Below, one piece after another: positions 26,401-41,838 of a stretch of DNA of 64,000 bases. The notes under the pieces are model-generated. The model ran no database searches, was not told where the DNA came from, and saw only the letters and a list, made by a program, of their open reading frames with translations. Each line of letters opens with the position of its first letter. Positions within the stretch are counted from its first letter, which is position 1. Location of the stretch: NCBI RefSeq assembly GCF_964340395.1, contig NC_135565.1:1202001-1266000 (forward strand), in the 5' to 3' direction. The position numbers were made by a program, and so were the translations under genes. This stretch comes from Glandiceps talaboti. Lineage: Eukaryota; Hemichordata; Enteropneusta; Spengelidae.

Positions 26401-29400
26401 GAGTACAATATTAAAAATACCACTACTAAGAGTACAATATTAAAAATACCACTACTAAGAGTACAATATTAAAAATACCACTACTAAGAGTACAATATTA
26501 AAAATACCACCACTGAGAGTACAATATTAAAAATACCACTACTAAGAGTACAATATTAAAAATACCACCACTGAGAGTACAATATTAAAAATACCACCAC
26601 TGAGAGTACAATATTAAAAATACCACCACTGAGAGTACAATATTGAATATACCACTACTAAGAGTACAATATTGAATATACCACTACTAAGAGTACAATA
26701 TTGAATATACCACCACTGAGAGTACAATATTAAAAATACCACCACTGAGAGTACAATATTAAAAATACCACCACTAAGAGTACAATATTGAATATACCAC
26801 TACTAAGAGTACAATATTGAATATACCACTACTAAGAGTACAATATTGAATATACCACCACTAAGAGTACAATATTGAATATACCACTACTAAGAGTACA
26901 ATATTGAATATACCACCACTAAGAGTACAATATTGAATATACCACTACTAAGAGTACAATATTAAATATACCACTACTAAGAGTACAATATTGAATATAC
27001 CACTACTAAGAGTACAATATTGAATATACCACCACTAAGAGTACAATATTAAAAATACCACTACTAAGGGTACAATATTAAAAATACCACTACTAAGAGT
27101 ACAATATTGAATATACCACCACTAAGAGTATATTAAGAATACCACTACTAAGAGTACAATATTAAAAATACCACCACTAAGAGTACAATATTGAATATAC
27201 CACTACTAAGAGTACAATATTGAATATACCACTACTAAGAGTACAATATTGAATATACCACTACTAAGAGTACAATATTGAATATACCACTACTAAGAGT
27301 ACAATATTGAATATACCACCACTGAGAGTACAATATTAAAAATACCACCACTAAGAGTACAATATTGAATATACCACTACTAAGAGTACAATATTGAATA
27401 TACCACTACTAAGAGTACAATATTGAATATACCACTACTAAGAGTACAATATTGAATATACCACTACTAAGAGTACAATATTAAAAATACCACCACTAAG
27501 AGTACAATATTAAAAATACCACTACTAAGAGTACAATATTAAGAATACCACTACTAAGAGTACAATATTGAATATACCACCACTAAGAGTATATTAAGAA
27601 TACCACTACTAAGAGTACAATATTAAAAATACCACCACTAAGAGTACAATATTGAATATACCACTACTAAGAGTACAATATTGAATATACCACCACTAAG
27701 AGTACAATATTGAATATACCACTACTAAGAGTACAATATTAAAAATACCACTACTAAGAGTACAATATTAAAAATACCACCACTGAGAGTACAATATTAA
27801 ATATACCACTACTAAGAGTACAATATTAAAAATACCACTACTAAGAGTACAATATTAAAAATACCACCACTGAGAGTACAATATTGAATATACCACTACT
27901 AAGAGTACAATATTGAATATACCACTACTAAGAGTACAATATTAAAAATACCACTACTAAGAGTACAATATTAAAAGTACCACCACTGAGAGTACAATAT
28001 TAAATATACCACTACTAAGAGTACAATATTAAAAATACCACTACTAAGAGTACAATATTAAAAGTACCACCACTGAGAGTACAATATTAAATATACCACT
28101 ACTAAGAGTACAATATTGAATATACCACTACTAAGAGTACAATATTAAAAATACCACCACTAAGAGTACAATATTAAAAATACCACTACTAAGAGTACAA
28201 TATTAAAAATACCACCACTGAGAGTACAATATTAAAAATACCACCACTAAGAGTACAATATTAAAAATACCACTACTAAGAGTACAATATTGAATGTACC
28301 ACTACTAAGAGTACAATATTGAATATACCACTACTAAGAGTATATTAAGAATACCACTACTAAGAGTACGATATTGAATATACCACCACTAAGAGTACAA
28401 TATTGAATATACCACCACTAAGAGTACAATATTGAATATACCACTACTAAGAGTACAATATTGAATATACCACTACTAAGAGTATATTAAGAATACCACC
28501 ACTAAGAGTACGATATTGAATATACCACTACTAAGAGTACAATATTAAAAATACCACCACTAAGAGTACAATATTAAAAATACCACTACTAAGAGTACGA
28601 TATTGAATATACCACTACTAAGAGTACAATATTAAAAATACCACCACTGAGAGTACAATATTAAAAATACCACTACTAAGAGTACAATATTGAATATACC
28701 ACTACTAAGAGTACAATATTAAAAATACCACTACTAAGAGTACAATATTGAATATACCACTACTAAGAGTACGATATTGAATATACCACTACTAAGAGTA
28801 CAATATTAAAAATACCACCACTGAGAGTACAATATTAAAAATACCACTACTAAGAGTACAATATTGAATATACCACTACTAAGAGTACAATATTGAATAT
28901 ACCACTACTAAGAGTACAATATTAAAAATACCACTACTAAGAGTACAATATTGAATATACCACTACTAAGAGTACAATATTGAATATACCACCACTAAGA
29001 GTACAATATTGAATATACCACCACTAAGAGTACAATATTGAATATACCACTACTAAGAGTACAATATTGAATATACCACTACTAAGAGTACAATATTAAA
29101 AATACCACTACTAAGAGTACAATATTGAATATACCACTACTAAGAGTACAATATTAAAAATACCACCACTAAGAGTACAATATTAAAAATACCACTACTA
29201 AGAGTACAATATTAAGAATACCACTACTAAGAGTACAATATTGAATATACCACCACTAAGAGTATATTAAGAATACCACTACTAAGAGTACAATATTAAA
29301 AATACCACCACTAAGAGTACAATATTGAATATACCACTACTAAGAGTACAATATTGAATATACCACCACTAAGAGTACAATATTGAATATACCACTACTA

Positions 29401-32400
29401 AGAGTACAATATTAAAAATACCACTACTAAGAGTACAATATTAAAAATACCACCACTGAGAGTACAATATTAAATATACCACTACTAAGAGTACAATATT
29501 AAAAATACCACTACTAAGAGTACAATATTAAAAATACCACCACTGAGAGTACAATATTGAATATACCACTACTAAGAGTACAATATTGAATATACCACTA
29601 CTAAGAGTACAATATTAAAAATACCACTACTAAGAGTACAATATTAAAAGTACCACCACTGAGAGTACAATATTAAATATACCACTACTAAGAGTACAAT
29701 ATTAAAAATACCACTACTAAGAGTACAATATTAAAAGTACCACCACTGAGAGTACAATATTAAATATACCACTACTAAGAGTACAATATTGAATATACCA
29801 CTACTAAGAGTACAATATTAAAAATACCACCACTAAGAGTACAATATTAAAAATACCACTACTAAGAGTACAATATTAAAAATACCACCACTGAGAGTAC
29901 AATATTAAAAATACCACCACTAAGAGTACAATATTAAAAATACCACTACTAAGAGTACAATATTGAATATACCACTACTAAGAGTACAATATTGAATATA
30001 CCACTACTAAGAGTACAATATTGAATATACCACTACTAAGAGTATATTAAGAATACCACTACTAAGAGTACGATATTGAATATACCACCACTAAGAGTAC
30101 AATATTGAATATACCACCACTAAGAGTACAATATTGAATATACCACTACTAAGAGTACAATATTGAATATACCACTACTAAGAGTATATTAAGAATACCA
30201 CCACTAAGAGTACGATATTGAATATACCACTACTAAGAGTACAATATTAAAAATACCACCACTAAGAGTACAATATTAAAAATACCACTACTAAGAGTAC
30301 GATATTGAATATACCACTACTAAGAGTACAATATTAAAAATACCACCACTGAGAGTACAATATTAAAAATACCACTACTAAGAGTACAATATTGAATATA
30401 CCACTACTAAGAGTACAATATTAAAAATACCACTACTAAGAGTACAATATTGAATATACCACTACTAAGAGTACGATATTGAATATACCACTACTAAGAG
30501 TACAATATTAAAAATACCACCACTGAGAGTACAATATTAAAAATACCACTACTAAGAGTACAATATTGAATATACCACTACTAAGAGTACAATATTGAAT
30601 ATACCACTACTAAGAGTACAATATTGAATATACCACTACTAAGAGTACAATATTGAATATACCACCACTAAGAGTACAATATTGAATATACCACCACTAA
30701 GAGTACAATATTGAATATACCACCACTAAGAGTACAATATTGAATATACCACCACTAAGAGTACAATATTAAAAATACCACCACTAAGAGTACAATATTA
30801 AAAATACCACTACTAAGAGTACAATATTGAATATACCACCACTAAGAGTACAATATTGAATATACCACCACTGAGAGTACAATATTGAATATACCACCAC
30901 TGAGAGTACAATATTGAATATACCACCACTGAGAGTACAATATTGAATATACCACCACTGAGAGTACAATATTAAAAATACCACTACTAAGAGTACAATA
31001 TTGAATATACCACTACTAAGAGTACAATATTAAAAATACCACCACTAAGAGTACAATATTGAATATACCACCTCTGAGAGTACAATATTAAAAATACCAC
31101 TACTAAGAGTACAATATTAAAAATACCACCACTGAGAGTACAATATTGAATATACCACCACTGAGAGTACAATATTAAAAATACCACCACTGAGAGTACA
31201 ATATTAAAAATACCACTACTAAGAGTACAATATTGAATATACCACTACTAAGAGTACAATATTAAAAATACCACCACTGAGAGTACAATATTGAATATAC
31301 CACCACTGAGAGTACAATATTAAAAATACCACTACTAAGAGTACAATATTGAATATACCACTACTAAGAGTACAATATTAAAAATACCACCACTAAGAGT
31401 ACAATATTGAATATACCACTACTAAGAGTACGATATTGAATATACCACCACTAAGAGTACAATATTGAATATACCACTACTAAGAGTACAATATTAAAAA
31501 TACCACTACTAAGAGTACAATATTAAAAATACCACTACTAAGAGTACAATATTAAAAATACCACCACTGAGAGTACAATATTGAATATACCACTACTAAG
31601 AGTACAATATTAAAAATACCACCACTGAGAGTACAATATTGAATATACCACTACTAAGAGTACAATATTAAAAATACCACCACTGAGAGTACAATATTGA
31701 ATATACCACTACTAAGAGTACAATATTAAAAATACCACCACTGAGAGTACAATATTAAAAATACCACTACTAAGAGTACAATATTAAAAATACCACTACT
31801 AAGAGTACAATATTAAAAATACCACCACTGAGAGTACAATATTAAAAATACCACTACTAAGAGTACAATATTAAAAATACCACCACTGAGAGTACAATAT
31901 TGAATATACCACTACTAAGAGTACAATATTAAAAATACCACTACTAAGAGTACAATATTAAAAATACCACTACTAAGAGTACAATATTAAAAATACCACT
32001 ACTGAGAGTACAATATTAAATATACCACTACTGAGAGTACAATATTAAAAATACCACTACTAAGAGTACAATATTAAAAATACCACCACTGAGAGTACAA
32101 TATTGAATATACCACTACTGAGAGTACAATATTAAAAATACCACTACTAAGAGTACAATATTAAAAATACCACCACTGAGAGTACAATATTGAATATACC
32201 ACTACTAAGAGTACAATATTAAAAATACCACCACTGAGAGTACAATATTGAATATACCACCACTGAGAGTACAATATTAAAAATACCACCACTGAGAGTA
32301 CAATATTAAAAATACCACTACTAAGAGTACAATATTGAATATACCACTACTAAGAGTACAATATTAAAAATACCACCACTGAGAGTACAATATTGAATAT

Positions 32401-35400
32401 ACCACCACTGAGAGTACAATATTAAAAATACCACTACTAAGAGTACAATATTGAATATACCACTACTAAGAGTACAATATTAAAAATACCACCACTAAGA
32501 GTACAATATTGAATATACCACTACTAAGAGTACGATATTGAATATACCACTACTAAGAGTACAATATTGAATATACCACCACTAAGAGTACAATATTAAA
32601 AATACCACCACTAAGAGTACAATATTAAAAATACCACTACTAAGAGTACAATATTAAAAATACCACTACTAAGAGTACAATATTGAATATACCACCACTA
32701 AGAGTACAATATTGAATATACCACCACTAAGAGTACAATATTAAAAATACCACTACTAAGAGTACAATATTAAAAATACCACTACTAAGAGTACAATATT
32801 AAAAATACCACCACTGAGAGTACAATATTGAATATACCACTACTAAGAGTACAATATTAAAAATACCACCACTGAGAGTACAATATTGAATATACCACTA
32901 CTGAGAGTACAATATTAAAAATACCACTACTAAGAGTACAATATTAAAAATACCACCACTGAGAGTACAATATTGAATATACCACTACTAAGAGTACAAT
33001 ATTAAAAATACCACCACTGAGAGTACAATATTGAATATACCACCACTGAGAGTACAATATTAAAAATACCACCACTGAGAGTACAATATTAAAAATACCA
33101 CTACTAAGAGTACAATATTGAATATACCACTACTAAGAGTACAATATTAAAAATACCACCACTGAGAGTACAATATTGAATATACCACCACTGAGAGTAC
33201 AATATTAAAAATACCACTACTAAGAGTACAATATTGAATATACCACTACTAAGAGTACAATATTAAAAATACCACCACTAAGAGTACAATATTGAATATA
33301 CCACTACTAAGAGTACGATATTGAATATACCACTACTAAGAGTACAATATTGAATATACCACCACTAAGAGTACAATATTAAAAATACCACCACTAAGAG
33401 TACAATATTAAAAATACCACTACTAAGAGTACAATATTAAAAATACCACTACTAAGAGTACAATATTGAATATACCACCACTAAGAGTACAATATTGAAT
33501 ATACCACCACTAAGAGTACAATATTAAAAATACCACTACTAAGAGTACAATATTAAAAATACCACTACTAAGAGTACAATATTAAAAATACCACCACTGA
33601 GAGTACAATATTGAATATACCACTACTAAGAGTACAATATTAAAAATACCACCACTGAGAGTACAATATTGAATATACCACTACTAAGAGTACAATATTA
33701 AAAATACCACCACTGAGAGTACAATATTGAATATACCACTACTAAGAGTACAATATTAAAAATACCACCACTGAGAGTACAATATTAAAAATACCACTAC
33801 TAAGAGTACAATATTAAAAATACCACCACTGAGAGTACAATATTGAATATACCACTACTAAGAGTACAATATTAAAAATACCACTACTAAGAGTACAATA
33901 TTAAAAATACCACTACTAAGAGTACAATATTAAAAATACCACTACTGAGAGTACAATATTAAATATACCACTACTGAGAGTACAATATTAAAAATACCAC
34001 TACTAAGAGTACAATATTAAAAATACCACCACTGAGAGTACAATATTGAATATACCACTACTGAGAGTACAATATTAAAAATACCACTACTAAGAGTACA
34101 ATATTAAAAATACCACCACTGAGAGTACAATATTGAATATACCACTACTAAGAGTACAATATTAAAAATACCACCACTGAGAGTACAATATTAAAAATAC
34201 CACTACTAAGAGTACAATATTAAAAATACCACCACTGAGAGTACAATATTGAATATACCACTACTAAGAGTACAATATTAAAAATACCACCACTGAGAGT
34301 ACAATATTGAATATACCACTACTAAGAGTACAATATTAAAAATACCACCACTGAGAGTACAATATTGAATATACCACTACTAAGAGTACAATATTAAAAA
34401 TACCACCACTGAGAGTACAATATTAAAAATACCACTACTAAGAGTACAATATTAAAAATACCACCACTGAGAGTACAATATTGAATATACCACTACTAAG
34501 AGTACAATATTAAAAATACCACTACTAAGAGTACAATATTAAAAATACCACTACTAAGAGTACAATATTAAAAATACCACTACTGAGAGTACAATATTAA
34601 ATATACCACTACTGAGAGTACAATATTAAAAATACCACTACTAAGAGTACAATATTAAAAATACCACCACTGAGAGTACAATATTGAATATACCACTACT
34701 GAGAGTACAATATTAAAAATACCACTACTAAGAGTACAATATTAAAAATACCACCACTGAGAGTACAATATTGAATATACCACTACTAAGAGTACAATAT
34801 TAAAAATACCACCACTGAGAGTACAATATTGAATATACCACTACTAAGAGTACAATATTAAAAATACCACCACTGAGAGTACAATATTGAATATACCACT
34901 ACTAAGAGTACAATATTAAAAATACCACCACTGAGAGTACAATATTAAAAATACCACTACTAAGAGTACAATATTAAAAATACCACCACTGAGAGTACAA
35001 TATTAAAAATACCACCACTGAGAGTACAATATTAAAAATACCACTACTAAGAGTACAATATTAAATATACCACTACTAAGAGTACAATATTAAAAATACC
35101 ACCACTGAGAGTACAATATTAAAAATACCACCACTGAGAGTACAATATTGAATATACCACCACTAAGAGTACAATATTAAAAATACCACCACTGAGAGTA
35201 CAATATTAAAAATACCACCACTGAGAGTACAATATTAAAAATACCACTACTAAGAGTACAATATTGAATATACCACTAATAAGAGTACAATATTAAAAAT
35301 ACCACTACTAAGAGTACAATATTAAAAATACCACCACTGAGAGTACAATATTAAAAATACCACTACTAGGAGTACAATATTGAATATACCACTACTAAGA

Positions 35401-38400
35401 GTACAATATTAAAAATACCACCACTGAGAGTACAATATTGAATATACCACTACTAAGAGTACAATATTAAAAATACCACCACAGAGTACAATATTGAATA
35501 TACCACTACTAAGAGTACAATATTAAAAATACCACCACTGAGAGTACAATATTAAAAATACCACCACTGAGAGTACAATATTGAATATACCACTACTAAG
35601 AGTACAATATTAAAAATACCACCACTGAGAGTACAATATTAAAAATACCACCACTGAGAGTACAATATTAAAAATACCACCACTAAGAGTACAATATTAA
35701 AAATACCACCACTGAGAGTACAATATTAAAAATACCACCACTAAGAGTACAATATTGAATATACCACTACTAAGAGTATATTAAGAATACCACTACTAAG
35801 AGTACGATATTGAATATACCACTACTAAGAGTACAATATTAAAAATACCACCACTGAGAGTACAATATTAAAAATACCACCACTAAGAGTACAATATTAA
35901 AAATACCACCACTGAGAGTACAATATTAAAAATACCACCACTAAGAGTACAATATTAAAAATACCACCACTGAGAGTACAATATTGAATATACCACCACT
36001 AAGAGTACAATATTGAATATACCACCACTAAGAGTACAATATTAAAAATACCACCACTAAGAGTACAATATTAAAAATACCACTACTAAGAGTACAATAT
36101 TAAAAATACCACCACTAAGAGTACAATATTAAAAATACCACCACTGAGAGTACAATATTGAATATACCACTACTAAGAGTACAATATTGAATATACCACC
36201 ACTAAGAGTACAATATTAAATATACCACCACTGAGAGTACAATATTGAATATACCACTACTAAGAGTACAATATTAAATATACCACTACTAAGAGTACAA
36301 TATTAAAAGTACCACCACTAAGAGTACAATATTGAATATACCACCACTAAGAGTATATTAAGAATACCACCACTGAGAGTACAATATTAAAAATACCACC
36401 ACTGAGAGTACAATATTGAATATACCACTACTAAGAGTACAATATTAAAAATACCACCACTGAGAGTACAATATTAAAAATACCACCACTGAGAGTACAA
36501 TATTAAAAATACCACCACTAAGAGTACAATATTAAAAATACCACCACTGAGAGTACAATATTAAAAATACCACCACTAAGAGTACAATATTAAAAATACC
36601 ACCACTAAGAGTACAATATTGAATATACCACTACTAAGAGTATATTAAGAATACCACTACTAAGAGTACGATATTGAATATACCACTACTAAGAGTACAA
36701 TATTAAAAATACCACCACTGAGAGTACAATATTAAAAATACCACCACTAAGAGTACAATATTAAAAATACCACCACTGAGAGTACAATATTGAATATACC
36801 ACCACTAAGAGTACAATATTGAATATACCACTACTAAGAGTACAATATTAAAAATACCACCACTAAGAGTACAATATTAAAAATACCACTACTAAGAGTA
36901 CAATATTAAAAATACCACCACTAAGAGTACAATATTGAATATACCACCACTAAGAGTACAATATTGAATATACCACTACTAAGAGTACAATATTAAAAAT
37001 ACCACCACTAAGAGTACAATATTAAAAATACCACTACTAAGAGTACAATATTAAAAATACCACCACTAAGAGTACAATATTAAAAATACCACCAATGAGA
37101 GTACAATATTGAATATACCACCACTAAGAGTACAATATTAAAAATACCACCACTAAGAGTACAATATTAAAAATACCACCACTGAGAGTACAATATTGAA
37201 TATACCACCACTAAGAGTACAATATTGAATATACCACCACTAAGAGTACAATATTAAAAATACCACTACTAAGAGTACAATATTAAAAATACCACCACTA
37301 AGAGTACAATATTAAAAATACCACCACTAAGAGTACAATATTGAATATACCACTACTAAGAGTACAATATTGAATATACCACTACTAAGAGTACAATATT
37401 GAATATACCACTACTAAGAGTACAATATTGAATATACCACTACTAAGAGTACAATATTAAAAATACCACCACTGAGAGTACAATATTAAAAATACCACCA
37501 CTAAGAGTACAATATTAAAAATACCACTACTAAGAGTACAATATTAAAAATACCACTACTAAGAGTACAATATTGAATATACCACTACTAAGAGTACAAT
37601 ATTAAAAATACCACCACTGAGAGTACAATATTAAAAATACCACTACTAAGAGTACAATATTAAAAATACCACCACTAAGAGTACAATATTGAATATACCA
37701 CTACTAAGAGTACAATTTTGAATATACCACTACTAAGAGTACAATATTGAATATACCACTACTAAGAGTACAATATTAAAAATACCACTACTAAGAGTAC
37801 AATATTAAAAGTACCACCACTGAGAGTACAATATTAAATATACCACTACTAAGAGTACAATATTAAAAATACCACTACTAAGAGTACAATATTAAAAGTA
37901 CCACCACTGAGAGTACAATATTAAATATACCACTACTAAGAGTACAATATTGAATATACCACTACTAAGAGTACAATATTAAAAATACCACCACTAAGAG
38001 TACAATATTAAAAATACCACTACTAAGAGTACAATATTAAAAATACCACCACTGAGAGTACAATATTAAAAATACCACCACTAAGAGTACAATATTAAAA
38101 ATACCACTACTAAGAGTACAATATTGAATATACCACTACTAAGAGTACAATATTAAAAATACCACCACTAAGAGTACAATATTAAAAATACCACTACTAA
38201 GAGTACAATATTAAAAATACCACCACTAAGAGTACAATATTGAATATACCACTACTAAGAGTATATTATGAATACCACTACTATGAGTACAATATTAAAT
38301 ATACCACCACTAAGAGTATAATATTAAATATACCACTACTAAGAGTACAATATTAAAAATACCACTACTAAGAGTACAATATTAAAAATACCACTACTAA

Positions 38401-39108
38401 GAGTACAATATTAAAAGTACCACCACTGAGAGTACAATATTAAAAATACCACCACTGAGAGTACAATATTAAAAATACCACCACTGAGAGTACAATATTA
38501 AAAATACCACTACTAAGAGTACAATATTAAAAGTACCACCACTGAGAGTACAATATTAAAAATACCACCACTGAGAGTACAATATTAAATATACCACTAC
38601 TAAGCGTACAATATTAAAAATACCACCACTGAGAGTACAATATTAAAAATACCACCACTGAGAGTACAATATTGAATATACCACTACTAAGAGTACAATA
38701 TTAAAAATACCACCACTGAGAGTACAATATTAAAAATACCACCACTAAGAGTATGATATTAAAAATACCACTACTAAGAGTACAATATTAAAAATACCAC
38801 CACTAAGAGTACAATATTAAAAATACCACCACTAAGAGTACAATATTAAAAATACCACCACTAAGAGTACAATATTAAAAATACCACCACTGAGAGTACA
38901 ATATTAAAAATACCACCACTAAGAGTATGATATTAAAAATACCACTACTAAGAGTACAATATTAAAAATACCACCACTAAGAGTACAATATTAAAAATAC
39001 CACCACTAAGAGTACAATATTAAAAATACCACCACTAAGAGTACAATATTAAAAATACCACCACTAAGAGTACAATATTAAAAATACCACTACTAAGTAC
39101 AATATTGA
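23423..39108. repeat. 29-bp minisatellite array, about 540 units
   Basis: Tandem units of 29 bp (first at 23423-23451) assembled from a few alternatives: ATTAAAAATACC or ATTGAATATACC, followed by CACTACTAAG, CACCACTAAG or CACCACTGAG, then AGTAC. A rarer 26-bp form with GAGTATATTAAG recurs. Block duplications exist, with offsets such as about 1.67-1.70 kb (27.5 kb versus 29.2 kb regions) and 67 x 29 bp. The minus-strand ORFs at 24.8, 30.8 and 31.0 kb are repeat by-products. The array is interrupted on the right by a TIR element and resumes as diverged units at 41211. Confidence 0.99.
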
Positions 39109-39199
39109 CCAGATTTAAACTGCATGCCTCCCATAAGGGAATCACTCATTAAAACTAAAATAAAACTAATACTATGCTAACTGGCTTATTTTGTACAAG

Positions 39200-39600
39200 T
39201 GTGCTTTCTTAGGTTAGTGTATCTGCCAAGTAATATAAATTAGACTATTCGTTAAACATAACAAAGTGCATTTGTCCTATTAACATTTGCTGAAATACCT
39301 TACAGTGTTAATGAATAATTTGCATAATTAATTATTTGAGGTTATTAGGCCATATCTTAAGAATGCACACTTCAATTTACTACATGCGTTAACCATTAGA
39401 AGACGCAAACATCCTATAAAGTGTGTTGATGAACTTTGCAGTGTTAATGAATAATTTGCATAAGTAATGATTTTCGTATTTAGACTACATTCTTCAATTT
39501 CAATATAATTTAGCACATACGTTAAAAACATAACAAAGTGCATATGTCCTATAAAATTTGTTGATTTCGCTTAAAGATTTAGTGAATAATTTGCATAAGA
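39200..39600. repeat. about 135-bp internal tandem repeats of copy A
   Basis: Three degenerate copies share CATAACAAAGTG, TGTCCTAT, CAGTGTTAATGAATAATTTG and ATATCTTAAGAATGCA-like blocks. Octamer motifs ATTTGCAT are at 39318-39325, 39454-39461 and 39589-39596. Confidence 0.85.
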
Positions 39601-40724
39601 AATAACCCTCGGGGAAATCAGAAGACTGTCCTCACAGGCGTGAACTAGTGTACAAATTTTAATATGTTAATGAGATTTCCCTTCATATCCGAGATACTAT
39701 CACTACAATGCAGTGAACGTTGGAGAGCTTGATGTGTTTTTTTTCGCTCGAGAAATAGAGGATTTTGGCAGTCGGTACAGCAGTTTAGGTTATCGAATGC
39801 TGTTTTAATGAAGGTAGGTATGTTGTTTAGTAAAATTTGAACGTGAATAGAGTGTTTTTGTGACTTTTACATGATCCGTTCCATGTCTGTACGAATTACA
39901 GAATCATGGCCACTATGTTTCAAAATTAGGATTTTTTGAATTTTTGCATTGTATATTTCTTGTTTTTGTTTGATTTTGGTCGTTTCAAGGTATAATTCCA
40001 TGAAAAACTGCCGATTGAAATCACTTTAGTTCACACTTGCAATAATCAATATGGCCGCCAACCTCGCTAGTACACTGTACCATTAATTAGAGCTCGATTT
40101 TAGCCCAGAATCCTATTAACCAAAATATTATTTTTGTATATTTACTAGCAATACCAATGATCAAGAATTATATCTAAAAACACCTATACAAATCCTGATT
40201 GCATATGTTTGTGAAGTTTCCTATTGGGCGGGAATTCCGAAAACGTCGACTCTATGCATGCCAATCAGGGCAATAATGACATCGAAACTCATGTCTAACT
40301 GTATCATCTAGTTCGAGAGATAATAACATATCATCACTCCACACACTCTTTGGCAGTTTGGTGTAAGTTTTGCTCTTTCTCTTTTTCAGGAATGTATACT
40401 GTGGGCGGCTCTGTTGCCAAGACACTCAAGACACAAAACCAGATATTAAAAAAAAAGAAGAAGAAAAACAACCACCCATAATAAACATATTCTCCACAGA
40501 AAAACTAAATATAGATCAGTTAGTGTATATTGTATGTGTAGTCATATGAAAGAAAAATCCAATCAGTAGAAGTTAGATTTGCGAGTATAATATTTTACGA
40601 CCTCTTATGGATGCTATCACAGATACCTTACAAATACATTCAAGGCCATTGCAATGTAAATAGTGCACAGTGTATTCACACGGTGTTACATCCCAGTGTC
40701 GGTAATTTTCTAACTACATGTCAA

Positions 40725-41060
40725 ATTGAAATCCGTACAATTTATGGACCACATAAGGTAAAGACCGCCAATTTGGCACAGACAATGGATATAAACTAAC
40801 ATTTTAGTCTTCAAAATTTCGTGTTGTTGTGCGCTAAAAGAACCAACTAGCCAGCCACGGCAAATTCAACACAGACATACGTATGTACGCACAATCATTA
40901 ACTTAGGTCATATTGAAATCTGTACCAAATATAGATCACATAAGGTAGCGACACCAAATTTGGAACAGATAATTAAATATGACCTAAAACTTTTGTTTTG
41001 TTTCAAGCATCGGAATGCACCTTGGTGGCCAGACAAAGTTGAATACAGACACAACATAGC
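40725..41060. repeat. 187-bp tandem duplication inside copy A
   Basis: Two degenerate copies begin ATTGAAATC at 40725 and 40912. Both continue through a CACATAAGGTA block and a CAAATTTGG or CCAATTTGG block. Confidence 0.8.
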
Positions 41061-41184
41061 CTCAGTCATAAGTATCGACCGTAATTTGACAACTTGCAAA
41101 TTTCCTGTTATAACGTTTATTCAATATAAATACGCATTGTATTAATGATTCCCTTACGGGAGGCATTCGGTTTAAATCTGGTAA

Positions 41185-41210
41185 TACCTCCCGTACCCTT
41201 ACGGGTGGTA
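41185..41210. repeat. short hairpin at the right edge of copy A
   Basis: Arms TACCTCCCGTA (41185-41195) and TACGGGTGGTA (41200-41210) pair at 10 of 11 positions around a 4-base loop. It lies just outside the TIR and resembles the CCTCCCGTAAGG core of the TIR, so it may be part of the element end or a relic of a nested end. Confidence 0.75.
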
Positions 41211-41626
41211 CAAATACCACCACTAAGAGTACAATATTAAAAGTACCACCACTAAGAGTACATTATATGAAATACCACCACTAAGAGAACGATATTGAGA
41301 ATACCACCACTAAGAATACAATATTAAAAGTACCACCACTAAGAGTACATTATATGAAATACCACCACTAAGAGAACGATATTGAGAATACCACCACTAT
41401 GCGTACAATATTACAATACCACCACTAAGAGTACAGTATTAAAAGTACCACCACTAAGAGTACAATATTGAGATTACCACCACTAACAGCACAATATTAA
41501 AATTACCACCACTAAGAGTACAATATTGAAAATACCATCACTAAAAGTACAATATGATTAAAAATAACACCACTTAAGAGTACAATATGGAAATATCACC
41601 ACTAAGAGTACAATATTCAAAATACC
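41211..41626. repeat. diverged 29-bp minisatellite units right of copy A
   Basis: Same CACCACTAAGAGTAC core as the main array. These units are much more varied, for example GTACATTATATGAAAT and GAACGATATTGAG forms, with indels. Confidence 0.93.
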
Positions 41627-41630
41627 ATGG

Positions 41631-41838
41631 CACATACACACATCCATCCATCCATTCATCCATCCACACATACATACATACATACATACATACATACATA
41701 CATACACACATGCACACACATACATACATACATACATACATACATACATACATACATACATACATACATACACACATGCATACATACATACATACATACA
41801 AACAAACAAACAAACAAACAAACAAACAAACAAACAAA
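41631..41838. repeat. compound (CATC)n, (CATA)n, (AAAC)n microsatellite
   Basis: CATC-type units run at about 41639-41665, CATACATA runs with CACACATG interruptions to about 41800, then AAAC units to about 41837. The six overlapping ORFs here are tetranucleotide by-products. Confidence 0.97.

Larger units (their letters stand above)
39109..41181. mobile_element. 2.07-kb non-autonomous TIR element (copy A)
   Basis: The ends are inverted repeats. The left end (39109-39144) and the reverse complement of the right end (41146-41181) match at 33 of 36 positions, starting CCAGATTTAAAC and including GCCTCCC and TAAGGGAATCA. The interior has roughly 135-bp tandem repeats (about 39200-39600), each with an ATTTGCAT motif, and a 187-bp tandem duplication (ATTGAAATC at 40725 and 40912). 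There is no transposase-length ORF. It is inserted in the 29-bp array, which continues on the right side. I could not define a clean target-site duplication. The superfamily is not assigned. Confidence 0.83.

Noticed and set aside
23423-39108. CRISPR-like array (29-bp repeats)
   Set aside because: Units are directly contiguous with no unique spacers, no cas genes are present and the context is eukaryotic.
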